This document shows positions 17,786 through 26,211 of a stretch of 64,000 nt of DNA, in pieces. A program made the translations under genes and the position numbers. The stretch lies in NCBI GenBank assembly GCA_002435715.1, contig DISD01000022.1, positions 54,638 through 118,637 of the forward strand, given 5' to 3'. Position 1 is the stretch's first letter. Every line of letters begins with the position of its first letter. A model generated the notes under the pieces. That model was not told the origin of the DNA and ran no database searches. It was given only the letters and a program-made list of their open reading frames with translations. Source of the stretch: Rhodospirillaceae bacterium UBA6219 (lineage in GTDB: Bacteria; Pseudomonadota; Alphaproteobacteria; Rhodospirillales; Magnetospirillaceae).

Positions 17786-18744
17786 TCAGCAAGATTCTCG
17801 TTACCGGCAGTTCCGCTGTGGCCGGCACCGCCGTCCGCGCCGTCAGCGGCGACTATCCGTCAAAATTCGTCTTCGCCACCTCCAAGGATTGCGACCTGAC
17901 CGACGCCAAGGCGACGCAGGATTACTTCGCTGCCGTCGCCCCCGATGCCATCATCCATCTGGCGGCGGTCAGCGGCGGCATTGGCCTGAGCGCCAGCCAT
18001 CACGCCAGCATGTTGCGCGACAACACCCTGATGACCTTCTCGGTGCTGGAAGCGGCTCGCAAACTGGGGGTCGGCAAGGTGGTGATGGCCTTGACTGCCG
18101 GCGCCTATCCGCCCGACGCGCCCTTGCCCTATCGCGAGGAATATCTGCATGCCGGCCCGTCTCACGGGTCGAATTACGGTTCGTCCTACGCCAAGCGTCT
18201 GATCGATCCGGCCATTCGCGCCTATCGTTCCGAATACGGACTGAAGGTGGTGGGGCTGGTGCCCAACGGCATCTTCGGTCCTAACGACAATTTCAATTAC
18301 CAAGACGCGCCCATGCTGCCGGCGCTGATCCGACGTTTCTACGAGGGTCGCGACGGCGACGCCCCCATTGAAATCTGGGGTGACGGCAGTCCGGTGCGGG
18401 AATACACCTATTCCGAGGATGTGGCCCGGGCCTTCCTGTGGGCGGCCTATCACTACGACGACGATCAGGTGCTCAATTCGGGAACCACCGAAGCCAATTC
18501 CATCCGCGACATCGCCCTGATGATCGCCGAGTTCATGGGCGTCGATCCGGCGCGCATCTTCTTCAACACCGACAAGCCCAGCAGCGTCGCTCGGCGCGAC
18601 ACCGACAATTCGCGCTTCGTCGGTCTGTCGGGCCTGCACTACACCCCTTTCCGCGAGGGTTTGCGCCGCACCGTCGAATGGTTCGTCGACGCGTATGAAA
18701 ACCGCCGCGACGAGGTGCGACTTTACAGTAAGACCAAGGGCTGA
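17782..18744 (+). CDS. NAD(P)-dependent nucleotide-sugar epimerase/reductase (GDP-fucose synthase-like)
   Basis: Extended short-chain dehydrogenase of 320 residues, most like GDP-L-fucose synthase. The cofactor loop reads TGSSAVAG at residues 8-15 (the middle Gly is Ala), with VSGGIGLS and VPNGIFGPNDNF typical of the subgroup. The catalytic YxxxK is not in its normal spacing: the segment is YGSSYAKR. It starts at the ATG at 17782, inside the end of the radical SAM gene. It is followed two bases later by an aldo/keto reductase; the pair probably acts on consecutive keto-sugar steps. Confidence 0.85.
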   Translation: MISKILVTGSSAVAGTAVRAVSGDYPSKFVFATSKDCDLTDAKATQDYFAAVAPDAIIHLAAVSGGIGLSASHHASMLRDNTLMTFSVLEAARKLGVGKVVMALTAGAYPPDAPLPYREEYLHAGPSHGSNYGSSYAKRLIDPAIRAYRSEYGLKVVGLVPNGIFGPNDNFNYQDAPMLPALIRRFYEGRDGDAPIEIWGDGSPVREYTYSEDVARAFLWAAYHYDDDQVLNSGTTEANSIRDIALMIAEFMGVDPARIFFNTDKPSSVARRDTDNSRFVGLSGLHYTPFREGLRRTVEWFVDAYENRRDEVRLYSKTKG

Positions 18745-18746
18745 GA

Positions 18747-19730
18747 ATGGCCATCGCACGTAGAAAGCTGGGGCGCACCGGCCTGGAAGTGTCGGCCGTC
18801 GGCTTCGGTACCTGGGGGCTGGGGGGAGATTCTTACGGGCCGATCGACGACGGTCTGTCGCGGCGGCTTTTGGAGACGGCGGTCGAACGCGGCGTCACCT
18901 TCTTCGATACGTCCGACCTCTATGGCGACGGCCATGCCGAGACGGTTCTGGGACAGGCCTTGGCCGATGTCCGCTCGCAGGTGGTTTTCGCCACCAAGGG
19001 TGGCTTGCTGCCGCATTCCGGCTTCACCATGCCCCAGGATTTCTCGCCGACCTATCTGCGGGACGCCCTGCACCGGAGCCTGGAACGGCTGCGCACCGAT
19101 TATGTCGAGCTTTACCAACTGCACAGTCCGGAACTGTCGCTGTTGCGCGACCATCCCGAGATCATGGAAACCCTGCGTGGCTTCAAGGCCCAGGGGCTGA
19201 TCCATCATTACGGCCTGTCGGCGCGCTCCCCTGCCGACGCCTTGGCGGCGTTGGCCGAGTTCGATTTCGAATGCATCCAGGTCAACTACAACATGATCGA
19301 CCACCGCGCGGTCGAGGGGGGCACTTTGGCCGCCGCCGCCGCCGTCGGGACCGGGGTGATCGCCCGCACCCCCCTGTGTTTCGGTTATCTGAGTGGAAGG
19401 TTGACCGGAAACGAAAGCTTCCCTGGGCGCGACCACCGGACCAATTGGCCCGAGGACCAGTTGCGGCGCTGGGCCGGGGCGCCGGGTTTGTTCGACCATC
19501 TGATCCGGCGGCGCGGTTGCACGCCGGCCCAGTTCGCCCTGCTGTTCTGCCTGGCCGCACCCGAGGTTTCGACGGTGATCCCGGGGATGATGAGCCTGGC
19601 GGAAGTGGACGAGAACTGTGCCGCCGCCGGGATGGAGCCGTTGAGCGGCGCGGAAATGGCCGAGATCGTCGATATTTATCGCAGCCGCACGTTCTATGAA
19701 CCGTCGGCGAAAGCGTGGAGTAAAGCATGA
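18747..19730 (+). CDS. Aldo/keto reductase
   Basis: 327-residue NADPH-dependent TIM-barrel reductase. The catalytic tetrad is visible as Asp54 and Tyr59 (FDTSDLYG), Lys84 (ATKGG) and His126 (QLHSP). Members of this subgroup reduce ketone or aldehyde groups, and some act on keto sugars in deoxysugar pathways. It sits in a run with two- to four-base joints between epimerase and methyltransferase, so it likely reduces an intermediate of the same sugar. Cytosolic; no signal peptide. Confidence 0.9.
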   Translation: MAIARRKLGRTGLEVSAVGFGTWGLGGDSYGPIDDGLSRRLLETAVERGVTFFDTSDLYGDGHAETVLGQALADVRSQVVFATKGGLLPHSGFTMPQDFSPTYLRDALHRSLERLRTDYVELYQLHSPELSLLRDHPEIMETLRGFKAQGLIHHYGLSARSPADALAALAEFDFECIQVNYNMIDHRAVEGGTLAAAAAVGTGVIARTPLCFGYLSGRLTGNESFPGRDHRTNWPEDQLRRWAGAPGLFDHLIRRRGCTPAQFALLFCLAAPEVSTVIPGMMSLAEVDENCAAAGMEPLSGAEMAEIVDIYRSRTFYEPSAKAWSKA

Positions 19731-20506
19731 GCCGAGATACGACCACCACCGATCCAGCCCGTTTCTTGGAGCCGTCGCGGACCACCGGGGCCGAGGTCGA
19801 TTTCCGCGCCGGCCTTGAACGCTACTTCGCCGACAGCGTCGGCTCGAACGTCGAGAAGTTGCAGAACTTCCCCAAATACGTCCCGACCCAGGACATCCGG
19901 CGTTTCGTCGGCCGCTATGAATTGTTCAAGCAGGTCCTCGACGTGCACGGATCGATCGTCGAATGCGGCGTGCTGTTCGGCGGCGGCTTGATGTCGTGGG
20001 TGCAATTGAGTGAGGTGTTCGAGCCCTTCAACCACCTGCGCACGGTCATCGGTTTCGACACCTTCCAGGGCTTCACCGAATTGGCCGAACAGGATCGCTC
20101 CGGCTCGGCCGCCCAGTTGAAGCAAGGGGGGCTGGCCATCGACACCCAGCAGGACCTGGAGCAGGCCATCGCCTTGATGGACCAGAACCGCGTGCTGAAG
20201 CACATTTCCAAGGTCAAGCTGGTTCGCGGCGACGCGTGCCAAACCATTCCACAATACGTGGCCGACAACCCGCATCTGGTGGTCAGTCTGCTGTGGCTGG
20301 ATTTCGACGTCTACCTGCCCACCCTGGCCGCCCTGCGTCATCTGGTGCCGCGCATGCCCAAGGGGGCGATCATCGCCTTTGACGAACTCAATCACGAGGT
20401 CTGGCCGGGCGAGACGGTGGCGGTGTTCGAGGAACTGGGGCTGAACAAGTTGCGCATCCAGCGCTTTCCCTTCGGCTCGACCCTGTCCTATGCCCGGTTG
20501 GAGTAG
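19727..20506 (+). CDS. TylF/MycF-type sugar O-methyltransferase
   Basis: 259 residues resembling macrocin O-methyltransferase. Motif I is IVECGVLFGGG (77-87) and the family block GFDTFQGF is at 109-116; WLDFDVYLPT and FDELNHEVWPGE carry the metal-binding acidic residues seen in TylF/MycF. It would methylate a sugar hydroxyl with SAM. The start overlaps the aldo/keto reductase stop by four bases. The next gene is a second methyltransferase of a different type. Confidence 0.85.
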   Translation: MSRDTTTTDPARFLEPSRTTGAEVDFRAGLERYFADSVGSNVEKLQNFPKYVPTQDIRRFVGRYELFKQVLDVHGSIVECGVLFGGGLMSWVQLSEVFEPFNHLRTVIGFDTFQGFTELAEQDRSGSAAQLKQGGLAIDTQQDLEQAIALMDQNRVLKHISKVKLVRGDACQTIPQYVADNPHLVVSLLWLDFDVYLPTLAALRHLVPRMPKGAIIAFDELNHEVWPGETVAVFEELGLNKLRIQRFPFGSTLSYARLE

Positions 20507-20514
20507 CGGCGGCG

Positions 20515-21471
20515 ATGAGCGATCCACGCACTCTGGATGCCGCCGCACTGGCTGCGCTGTTCGGGGGAAGTGAAAGCCAGGTCCGGCAGTGGTGTGCCCC
20601 GCAACTGGTCGCTTTCGACTTCGGCTACCATGTGCTGGACGGGGCCACGCGCGACGCCTGCCTGTTAGAGGCGATCCGGCGTCTCGACCCCTACAAGGTC
20701 AGTGTCGCCGGGGCCGACCGCAAGCCGGAATGGGAAGCGGGCTGGAGCGAGAACCTGGCTGAATTCCTGGCTTCCGACGGTGACCTTGACGCCCTGGTCC
20801 CCAAATATATCCGTCCGGGTGAATGGATCCGGCTGAACGGCGCCTATGTCCAGCCGACGGACCCGCATTTCGTCAAGAATTACACCAAGACCTTCCGCGC
20901 GTGGCTGATGGGGCGGTTTCTGACCGGCTATCCCGCCCTTTATGAGTTCGGTTGCGGCTCGTGCTCGCACGTCGCCGCCTTCGCCGCCGGGCTGCCGGGG
21001 TGTCGCGTCCACGGCTTCGACTGGGCCGACGCCTCGGCCCGGATCATCGATGCCTTGGCCCAGCGCTTCGGTTGGCAGGTGGGCGGCGGGCATTTTGACT
21101 TCTTCAACCCAGACCCGGCCCTGCGACTGGAACCCGGGGCGGTGGTGCTGACCTTCGGCGCCTTGGAACAGGTGGGCGAGCGGATCGGTCCGTTCCTCGA
21201 TTACCTGCTGGCCAACATGCCCGCCCGCTGCGTTCACGTCGAAGGGCTGGAGGAATTGTACGACGACGACGACCTGCTGGACGCCGTCGCCGTTCGTTAC
21301 CACCGCAAGCGCAATTACTTGTCCGGGTTGGTGAGCCGTTTGCGAGAACTGGAACGTCAGGGTGTGGTCGAGATCGAAGCCTTGCACCGTCATCGTTTCG
21401 GCACTCGCTTCGACGACACCTTCTCTTACGTGGTCTGGCGTCCGACTGGCCGCGCGGGACGGCAGCCGTGA
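20515..21471 (+). CDS. Class I SAM-dependent methyltransferase
   Basis: 318 residues with motif I as LYEFGCGSC at 142-150 and a long N-terminal region of about 130 residues before it, rich in Trp and charged residues (PEWEAGWSENLAEF), of a kind found in putative sugar O-methyltransferases. The specific acceptor is unknown. It lies 8 bases after the TylF-like gene and overlaps the next gene by four bases, so it belongs to the same operon; two methyltransferases in a row suggest a di-methylated sugar. Confidence 0.8.
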   Translation: MSDPRTLDAAALAALFGGSESQVRQWCAPQLVAFDFGYHVLDGATRDACLLEAIRRLDPYKVSVAGADRKPEWEAGWSENLAEFLASDGDLDALVPKYIRPGEWIRLNGAYVQPTDPHFVKNYTKTFRAWLMGRFLTGYPALYEFGCGSCSHVAAFAAGLPGCRVHGFDWADASARIIDALAQRFGWQVGGGHFDFFNPDPALRLEPGAVVLTFGALEQVGERIGPFLDYLLANMPARCVHVEGLEELYDDDDLLDAVAVRYHRKRNYLSGLVSRLRELERQGVVEIEALHRHRFGTRFDDTFSYVVWRPTGRAGRQP

Positions 21472-22700
21472 GCTGGTGGCCTGGTTTGGTGGCGGCCCTG
21501 GCGGCGGGTGGGGTGGCCGCTGAACTGGCGCTGCGGCGAGCCAATCCGTGGCGGTTGTGGCGCGATGCCTTCGATGAGGCGGCGGCCATGACGCCGCATC
21601 CGTCGCGCGGCTGGATGCAGCGCCCCGGCCATGCTTTCCGCTTTCACCATCGCTATCTGCGTCAGCCGGTGGACATCCGCTTCAATCGGCTTGGCTTGCA
21701 CGACGCCGCCGAATACGCCGTCGCCAAAGAGGATGGCGTTTTCCGCGTCGCCCTGATGGGGTGTACCACGGCGGTGGGTTGGGAATTACCGGCCGATCAA
21801 ACCCTGGCGTCGCGGTTGCGTCAGACCTTGCAGGCACGGATGCCCGGCCGGCGGGTGGAGGTGATGAACGCCGCCGTGCGGCTTTATGGCACCGGCCAGC
21901 TATATGACTTCTTCGACCAGGAGATTGCCGCCTACCGGCCGGACCTGGTGCTTTATTACCTGAACCTCAATCATCCGCGCCGGACCATCACCGCCCATGA
22001 AAGCGGCAAGTCGCCCTTGTTGTCGCAGCCGGTCTGGGGGCTGGACAGTCAGGGCGAGCTGACCCGGGTGGCGGTCGAGCCGGCGACTCACGTCAACGAC
22101 ATGGTTTTCCTAGACGAGGACGGCACCATCCGGCGACAATCCGGACGGACCGAGCGGTCGTTGCACCGTTGGCTTTTGGACCGCTCGCATCTGTACACCT
22201 GGGGCGACGATCTTCGCCAAGGTCCGGTGCGTCTGCGCCAATGGCGCGACCGCGTCGAGATCAAGGATATCGAGGTGCGGTCGCTGCGCGACGGTGTGCT
22301 CGGCGACGTGGCTGACCTGCCCTATCAATGGCGCATCGTCGCCCGTTTGCTGGAACGGTGGAAAGCGGCGGCGCACGCTGCCGGCGGCCGTTTCGTGGTG
22401 GCGCCGCACCTGACCTATTACAACGTCCGCGACGGCGCCCTGCACAAGGCCGTGCCCCAGCATCCCTGGGGCTTCACCTTCGACAACATCCCGGAACGGC
22501 GCTACGCCGCCTTTCTGTCCGAGCGGCTGGGCTTTCCGTTTCTCGATACCTACGCGCAGGCGCGGGAAAGCCTGCGCGATGACGTCGAACGGTATTACGT
22601 CCATCCCCGCTATACCTATATGACCGCAGAGGGAGCTGGCTTTATCGCCGGCATTTTGGTCGACCAACTGGAGGCGGCCGGTGTCCTGCCGTCGGCCTGA
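21468..22700 (+). CDS. SGNH/GDSL-fold protein with altered nucleophile motif
   Basis: 410 residues. The first 22 residues are hydrophobic and could be a signal anchor. The core pattern VALMGCTTAVGWELPADQ ... VEVMNAAVRLYGTGQ ... RPDLVLYYLNLNH matches SGNH hydrolases found in polysaccharide clusters, and YYVHPRYTYMTAEG could supply the C-terminal His. However, where the family has GDS the protein has Gly98-Cys99-Thr100, so the usual nucleophilic Ser is absent. It may be an inactive carbohydrate-binding relative or use another residue. Overlaps the methyltransferase gene by four bases. Confidence 0.68.
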   Translation: MSWWPGLVAALAAGGVAAELALRRANPWRLWRDAFDEAAAMTPHPSRGWMQRPGHAFRFHHRYLRQPVDIRFNRLGLHDAAEYAVAKEDGVFRVALMGCTTAVGWELPADQTLASRLRQTLQARMPGRRVEVMNAAVRLYGTGQLYDFFDQEIAAYRPDLVLYYLNLNHPRRTITAHESGKSPLLSQPVWGLDSQGELTRVAVEPATHVNDMVFLDEDGTIRRQSGRTERSLHRWLLDRSHLYTWGDDLRQGPVRLRQWRDRVEIKDIEVRSLRDGVLGDVADLPYQWRIVARLLERWKAAAHAAGGRFVVAPHLTYYNVRDGALHKAVPQHPWGFTFDNIPERRYAAFLSERLGFPFLDTYAQARESLRDDVERYYVHPRYTYMTAEGAGFIAGILVDQLEAAGVLPSA

Positions 22701-22716
22701 GCAGTAAAAGGCAAGA

Positions 22717-24351
22717 GTGACGAGCATGATAGTCGAGGGCGACATCAAGGTTTTCCACGCCTTCTGCGCGGCAAACCATCAGACGCTGGGGGGGCTGGGT
22801 GACGCGAGTGGCGGGGTGATCCTGGTCGACTTGATGCACGGCGACTACCACTATCTGTTGCGTTCGCTGTTGCTGGCCAAATACCGTCAGATCATCTCGG
22901 GGGGGCGTCTGGTCGGCCTGTTGGCCCATGGCATGGGGATGCCGAACGATTTCGACCATACCCGTCTGTTGGCCCGGTCGTTCGGGATGGACGATTTCGT
23001 CGAACTGGACATGGCGGCTGTGGTCGCCGGGGCGACCGACGACGAACGCGCCCTGGCGGAATCTCTGGCCGGCATGCCCAGCGTCGAAGCCGCCTGCGAT
23101 GCTCTGTTGGAACTGCGTTCCGCCGATGGCAGCCCGGTGGGCCTGCAATGCCTGACCCATTTCATCCGGTTCAGCCGTGGGCTGATTCCGTCGGACCCCG
23201 AACAGCGCTTGCGTGACCTGGGCAGGGATCTCGTTCTCGCCTTGTCGGTGGCGCGGTGGGCCGCTGAGCTGTTCACCCGGATGGATGTGGCCGCGCTGAT
23301 CATCGGCCATTCCTATTACGTCCCCTATGGCATGGTCCTGGAAAGCGCGATTCGGGCGGACGTTGAAGCCCTGGTGTTTTATTTCGAGTACCAGGATTTC
23401 TCGTTTTTCCGTTTCACCGCCGAACATCGACGCGCGGTGTCGCAATCGTCGCGGGTCGAATTGGCATGGTCGCGTTTCATTCCCATGGATGAAGCGGCAT
23501 TCCGGGCGGTCTTCGCCCCCCCGCACGAACGGCTGCTGCGGATCACCGAACACAAGCAGACGGTCCGCCATTCCTGGTGGTACGGCTCGGTGTCCACCTC
23601 GTTCGAGGCCGAAGCCGCGACCTGGGTCGACGAAATCCGCCGCCAGGCGGCGGGGCGCCAGGTGATCGGCATCTTTCCGCATCTGGTGTCCGAACCCCTG
23701 AGCAACGGCCGCTTCTGTTACCCGACGATCACCCAATGGATCGAGGACACCTTGCGGGTGGCCGTCGCCGACACGTCGGTGTTTTGGGTGTTCAAGCCAC
23801 ATCCCGGGACCGCAGCCTATGGCGAGGAGGAACTCGTCGCCCAGTGGAAGTCCCGTTACGCCGCGCCGCATGTCTTGTTCCTGCCGCACGACGTCATGGG
23901 CATCGACATGGCCCGGGCTTTCGACAAAGCGATCACCGGCTTCGGCACCATCGGCTACCTGCTTCCCATGGACGGCATTCCGGTCGTCCATTCCGGAGGG
24001 GGGGCCTATACCGGTCTGGGGTTCTCGTGGGTCGGCGACGACAGGGACGGTTATCTGGATCTGCTGTCGCGCATCGGCACATTGACCCTGACGCCCGAAC
24101 AGACGCTGGTCGCCCGGCGTTACGATTTCTTCCGCAAGAACATCCTGGGCTCGCCCAGCATCTATCTGGGGCCTTATCAGCAGTTCTATGGTCTCGAACC
24201 GGGCGAGCACACGGCTTTTTGGCGACGGATGCTGATCGCCGCCCGGACCTATCACTATCTGGGAGACCCGGCTTTCCACGCCACCGAGAGATGCTTGCGC
24301 GAAGATGGCGGGCGTTCTCTCAACGTCTGCATGCTCGACGCGCTGTCCTGA
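22717..24351 (+). CDS. Putative glycosyltransferase-like protein with capsule-type KPHP motif
   Basis: 544 residues. I recognise only local features: WVFKPHPGTAAYGEEE near residue 360 and FGTIGYLLPMDGIPVV about 60 residues later, a pattern shared by capsule/CDP-glycerol and KpsS/KpsC-like GT-B proteins, where the KPHP and S/GT motifs bind the nucleotide donor. The N-terminal 330 residues are unlike anything I can name. A GTG start at 22717 has AAAAGG five bases upstream; an ATG at 22726 is the alternative. Last gene of the plus-strand sugar operon, convergent with the carbamoyltransferase. Confidence 0.6.
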   Translation: MTSMIVEGDIKVFHAFCAANHQTLGGLGDASGGVILVDLMHGDYHYLLRSLLLAKYRQIISGGRLVGLLAHGMGMPNDFDHTRLLARSFGMDDFVELDMAAVVAGATDDERALAESLAGMPSVEAACDALLELRSADGSPVGLQCLTHFIRFSRGLIPSDPEQRLRDLGRDLVLALSVARWAAELFTRMDVAALIIGHSYYVPYGMVLESAIRADVEALVFYFEYQDFSFFRFTAEHRRAVSQSSRVELAWSRFIPMDEAAFRAVFAPPHERLLRITEHKQTVRHSWWYGSVSTSFEAEAATWVDEIRRQAAGRQVIGIFPHLVSEPLSNGRFCYPTITQWIEDTLRVAVADTSVFWVFKPHPGTAAYGEEELVAQWKSRYAAPHVLFLPHDVMGIDMARAFDKAITGFGTIGYLLPMDGIPVVHSGGGAYTGLGFSWVGDDRDGYLDLLSRIGTLTLTPEQTLVARRYDFFRKNILGSPSIYLGPYQQFYGLEPGEHTAFWRRMLIAARTYHYLGDPAFHATERCLREDGGRSLNVCMLDALS

Positions 24352-24372
24352 AGCCGGGCTGACACGGACGAC

Positions 24373-26211
24373 TTAAGCGGCGGCTTTCCTGCGGACCAGG
24401 TGGCCTTCGATCCACAAAGCGTCAAGGTCGGTCAGTCGGAACACCCGTAAGGCATCAGCCGGGGAACTGACGATCGGTTCACCGTGCAGGTTGAACGAGG
24501 TGTTGAGTAACGCCCCGACACCGGTGCGGGCACGGAACGCGGACAGCAAGGCGTGGTAGGCGGGATTGGCCCGTTGTTCCAGGATTTGCGGGCGCGCCGT
24601 GCGGTCCGCTGGGTGCAGGGCCTGGGGAATGGCTTGGGCGCCGGAGGCGGTGGTGGCGAAGCCGATGGTCATGAACGGGGCGGCCAGACCCTTGGGGTTG
24701 TCCAGATAATCGCTGGCGCATTTGGCCATGATGGTGGGGGCGAACGGCATCCAGAAGTCGCGGTGCTTGATCTGCTGGTTGATCTTGTCCACCGTGCCCG
24801 GCAGGCCCGGATGGGCCAGGATGGAACGGTTGCCGAGAGCGCGTTGGCCGAATTCCTCGCGGCCGACGCAACGGCCGACGACCAGTCCGTCGGCCAGCAG
24901 GGCGGCGACGTGGTCGGTTTCGGGGTTTTCCGTCACCTCGAAGCCGGAAAGGTCGGTGCCGGCCAGGGCGGCACGGGCGTCGGCGGCGGTATAGGACGGC
25001 CCCCAATAAGCGTGCGGCAAGGCCGGAATCGTCTCGGGGTCGCGCCCGGAGGCCAGGAAATGCTCTTCGGTCACCCGATAGGCGGCGCCGAACACGTTGC
25101 TTTCATCGGCTGGAGACAGCGGCACGAACAGACGTTCGACCTCGGGCAGGGCGGCCAGGCGCATGTTGGCCTTGACGTTCATTGCCACGCCGCCGCCATA
25201 GGCCAGTTGCCGGCAACCGGTTCTGGCGGTCACGGCGACCAGCCATTCCGCCAGCCGATCCTCGGTCACCTGTTGCAGGGCGCCGGCGATGCCGTCGAAG
25301 CGGTGGGCCTGCAACTGGTCGCGGAAGGTGTAGAACATGTCCGCCGGGCGTTCGCCGAACTCGATGACCATCCTGTCGGCGTCGGTCTTGAAGTAGCGTT
25401 CGAACACCCTGAGCGAACGGGCTTGTTCCTTGTCGTTGGCATAGGGGGCCAGACCCATGACCTTGTATTCGTGGCCATAGGGGCTCATGCCCAGCATCAG
25501 GGTCATCCACTGATAAAGGCGGCCCAGGTTGAACAACCGGGTTCCGGCGACGATCCGCAACCCCTGCGGGGTGGGGCGGGAAACCGCCTGGTTGTATTGC
25601 CCGCCGTCGCCTTCGGCATGGATGATCGCCACGTCGGGACCACGCAACGGGCCGGAATAATAGGCGTGATGGTGGTGGCACATGTAATGAGGCATGAAGC
25701 GCACGCGTTCGGCTGGAATGTCCAACAGCCGTTGTACTGCCTCGCGGCGCATGGTGTTGAAGGCGGCGGCCAGGGCGTCGGCCGGGGCGTCCAGGTCCAG
25801 GCCCGAAAGGTCGTAATGGTGATCGTCGGCAACGCGGGACCACCCCCCCATCAGATGAAAATAGCCGCGCCCGACCTCACGGTCCTCGACCAGGCGGGGC
25901 TTCCAGAACTTCTCGTTTTCCTCGAGCCAGTCCTCGCGGCTGTAGCGGGACATGCGCTTGAAAAGCAGGTTGGCGACGCCGTTCTGGTCGAAATGGTCGT
26001 TGAGGATCGCGACCACATCGACTTCGGATGGCGACACACCGGCGGTTTGCAGGCAAAAGCGGGCTGCTTGCAGCGGGAAGCCCATCTCGTTCTTGTCACG
26101 GGTGAAGCGTTCCTCGTGGGTGGCCGCGACGACGCAGCCGTCCACCATCAGCGCCGCCGAGGCCATGTGGACTTCGTAAAGGGCGAGGACGACGAAAGCG
26201 CCGTTCTTCAT
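24373..26211 (-). CDS. Carbamoyltransferase (NodU/CmcH/TobZ family)
   Basis: 612-residue enzyme that transfers carbamoyl phosphate to a hydroxyl group. It shows the N-terminal ATHEERFTR block with His32, the metal-binding CHHHHAYYSGP cluster of the Kae1-like domain, YGGGVAMNVKAN, and the C-terminal YrdC-like LLNTSFNLHGEPIV. The ATG at 26211 has GGAGA five bases upstream and overlaps the stop of the cytidylyltransferase fusion gene; the open frame further upstream is shadow. As the last gene of the nonulosonate operon it probably carbamoylates the finished sugar, a known decoration of glycans. Confidence 0.9.
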   Translation of the reverse strand: MKNGAFVVLALYEVHMASAALMVDGCVVAATHEERFTRDKNEMGFPLQAARFCLQTAGVSPSEVDVVAILNDHFDQNGVANLLFKRMSRYSREDWLEENEKFWKPRLVEDREVGRGYFHLMGGWSRVADDHHYDLSGLDLDAPADALAAAFNTMRREAVQRLLDIPAERVRFMPHYMCHHHHAYYSGPLRGPDVAIIHAEGDGGQYNQAVSRPTPQGLRIVAGTRLFNLGRLYQWMTLMLGMSPYGHEYKVMGLAPYANDKEQARSLRVFERYFKTDADRMVIEFGERPADMFYTFRDQLQAHRFDGIAGALQQVTEDRLAEWLVAVTARTGCRQLAYGGGVAMNVKANMRLAALPEVERLFVPLSPADESNVFGAAYRVTEEHFLASGRDPETIPALPHAYWGPSYTAADARAALAGTDLSGFEVTENPETDHVAALLADGLVVGRCVGREEFGQRALGNRSILAHPGLPGTVDKINQQIKHRDFWMPFAPTIMAKCASDYLDNPKGLAAPFMTIGFATTASGAQAIPQALHPADRTARPQILEQRANPAYHALLSAFRARTGVGALLNTSFNLHGEPIVSSPADALRVFRLTDLDALWIEGHLVRRKAAA

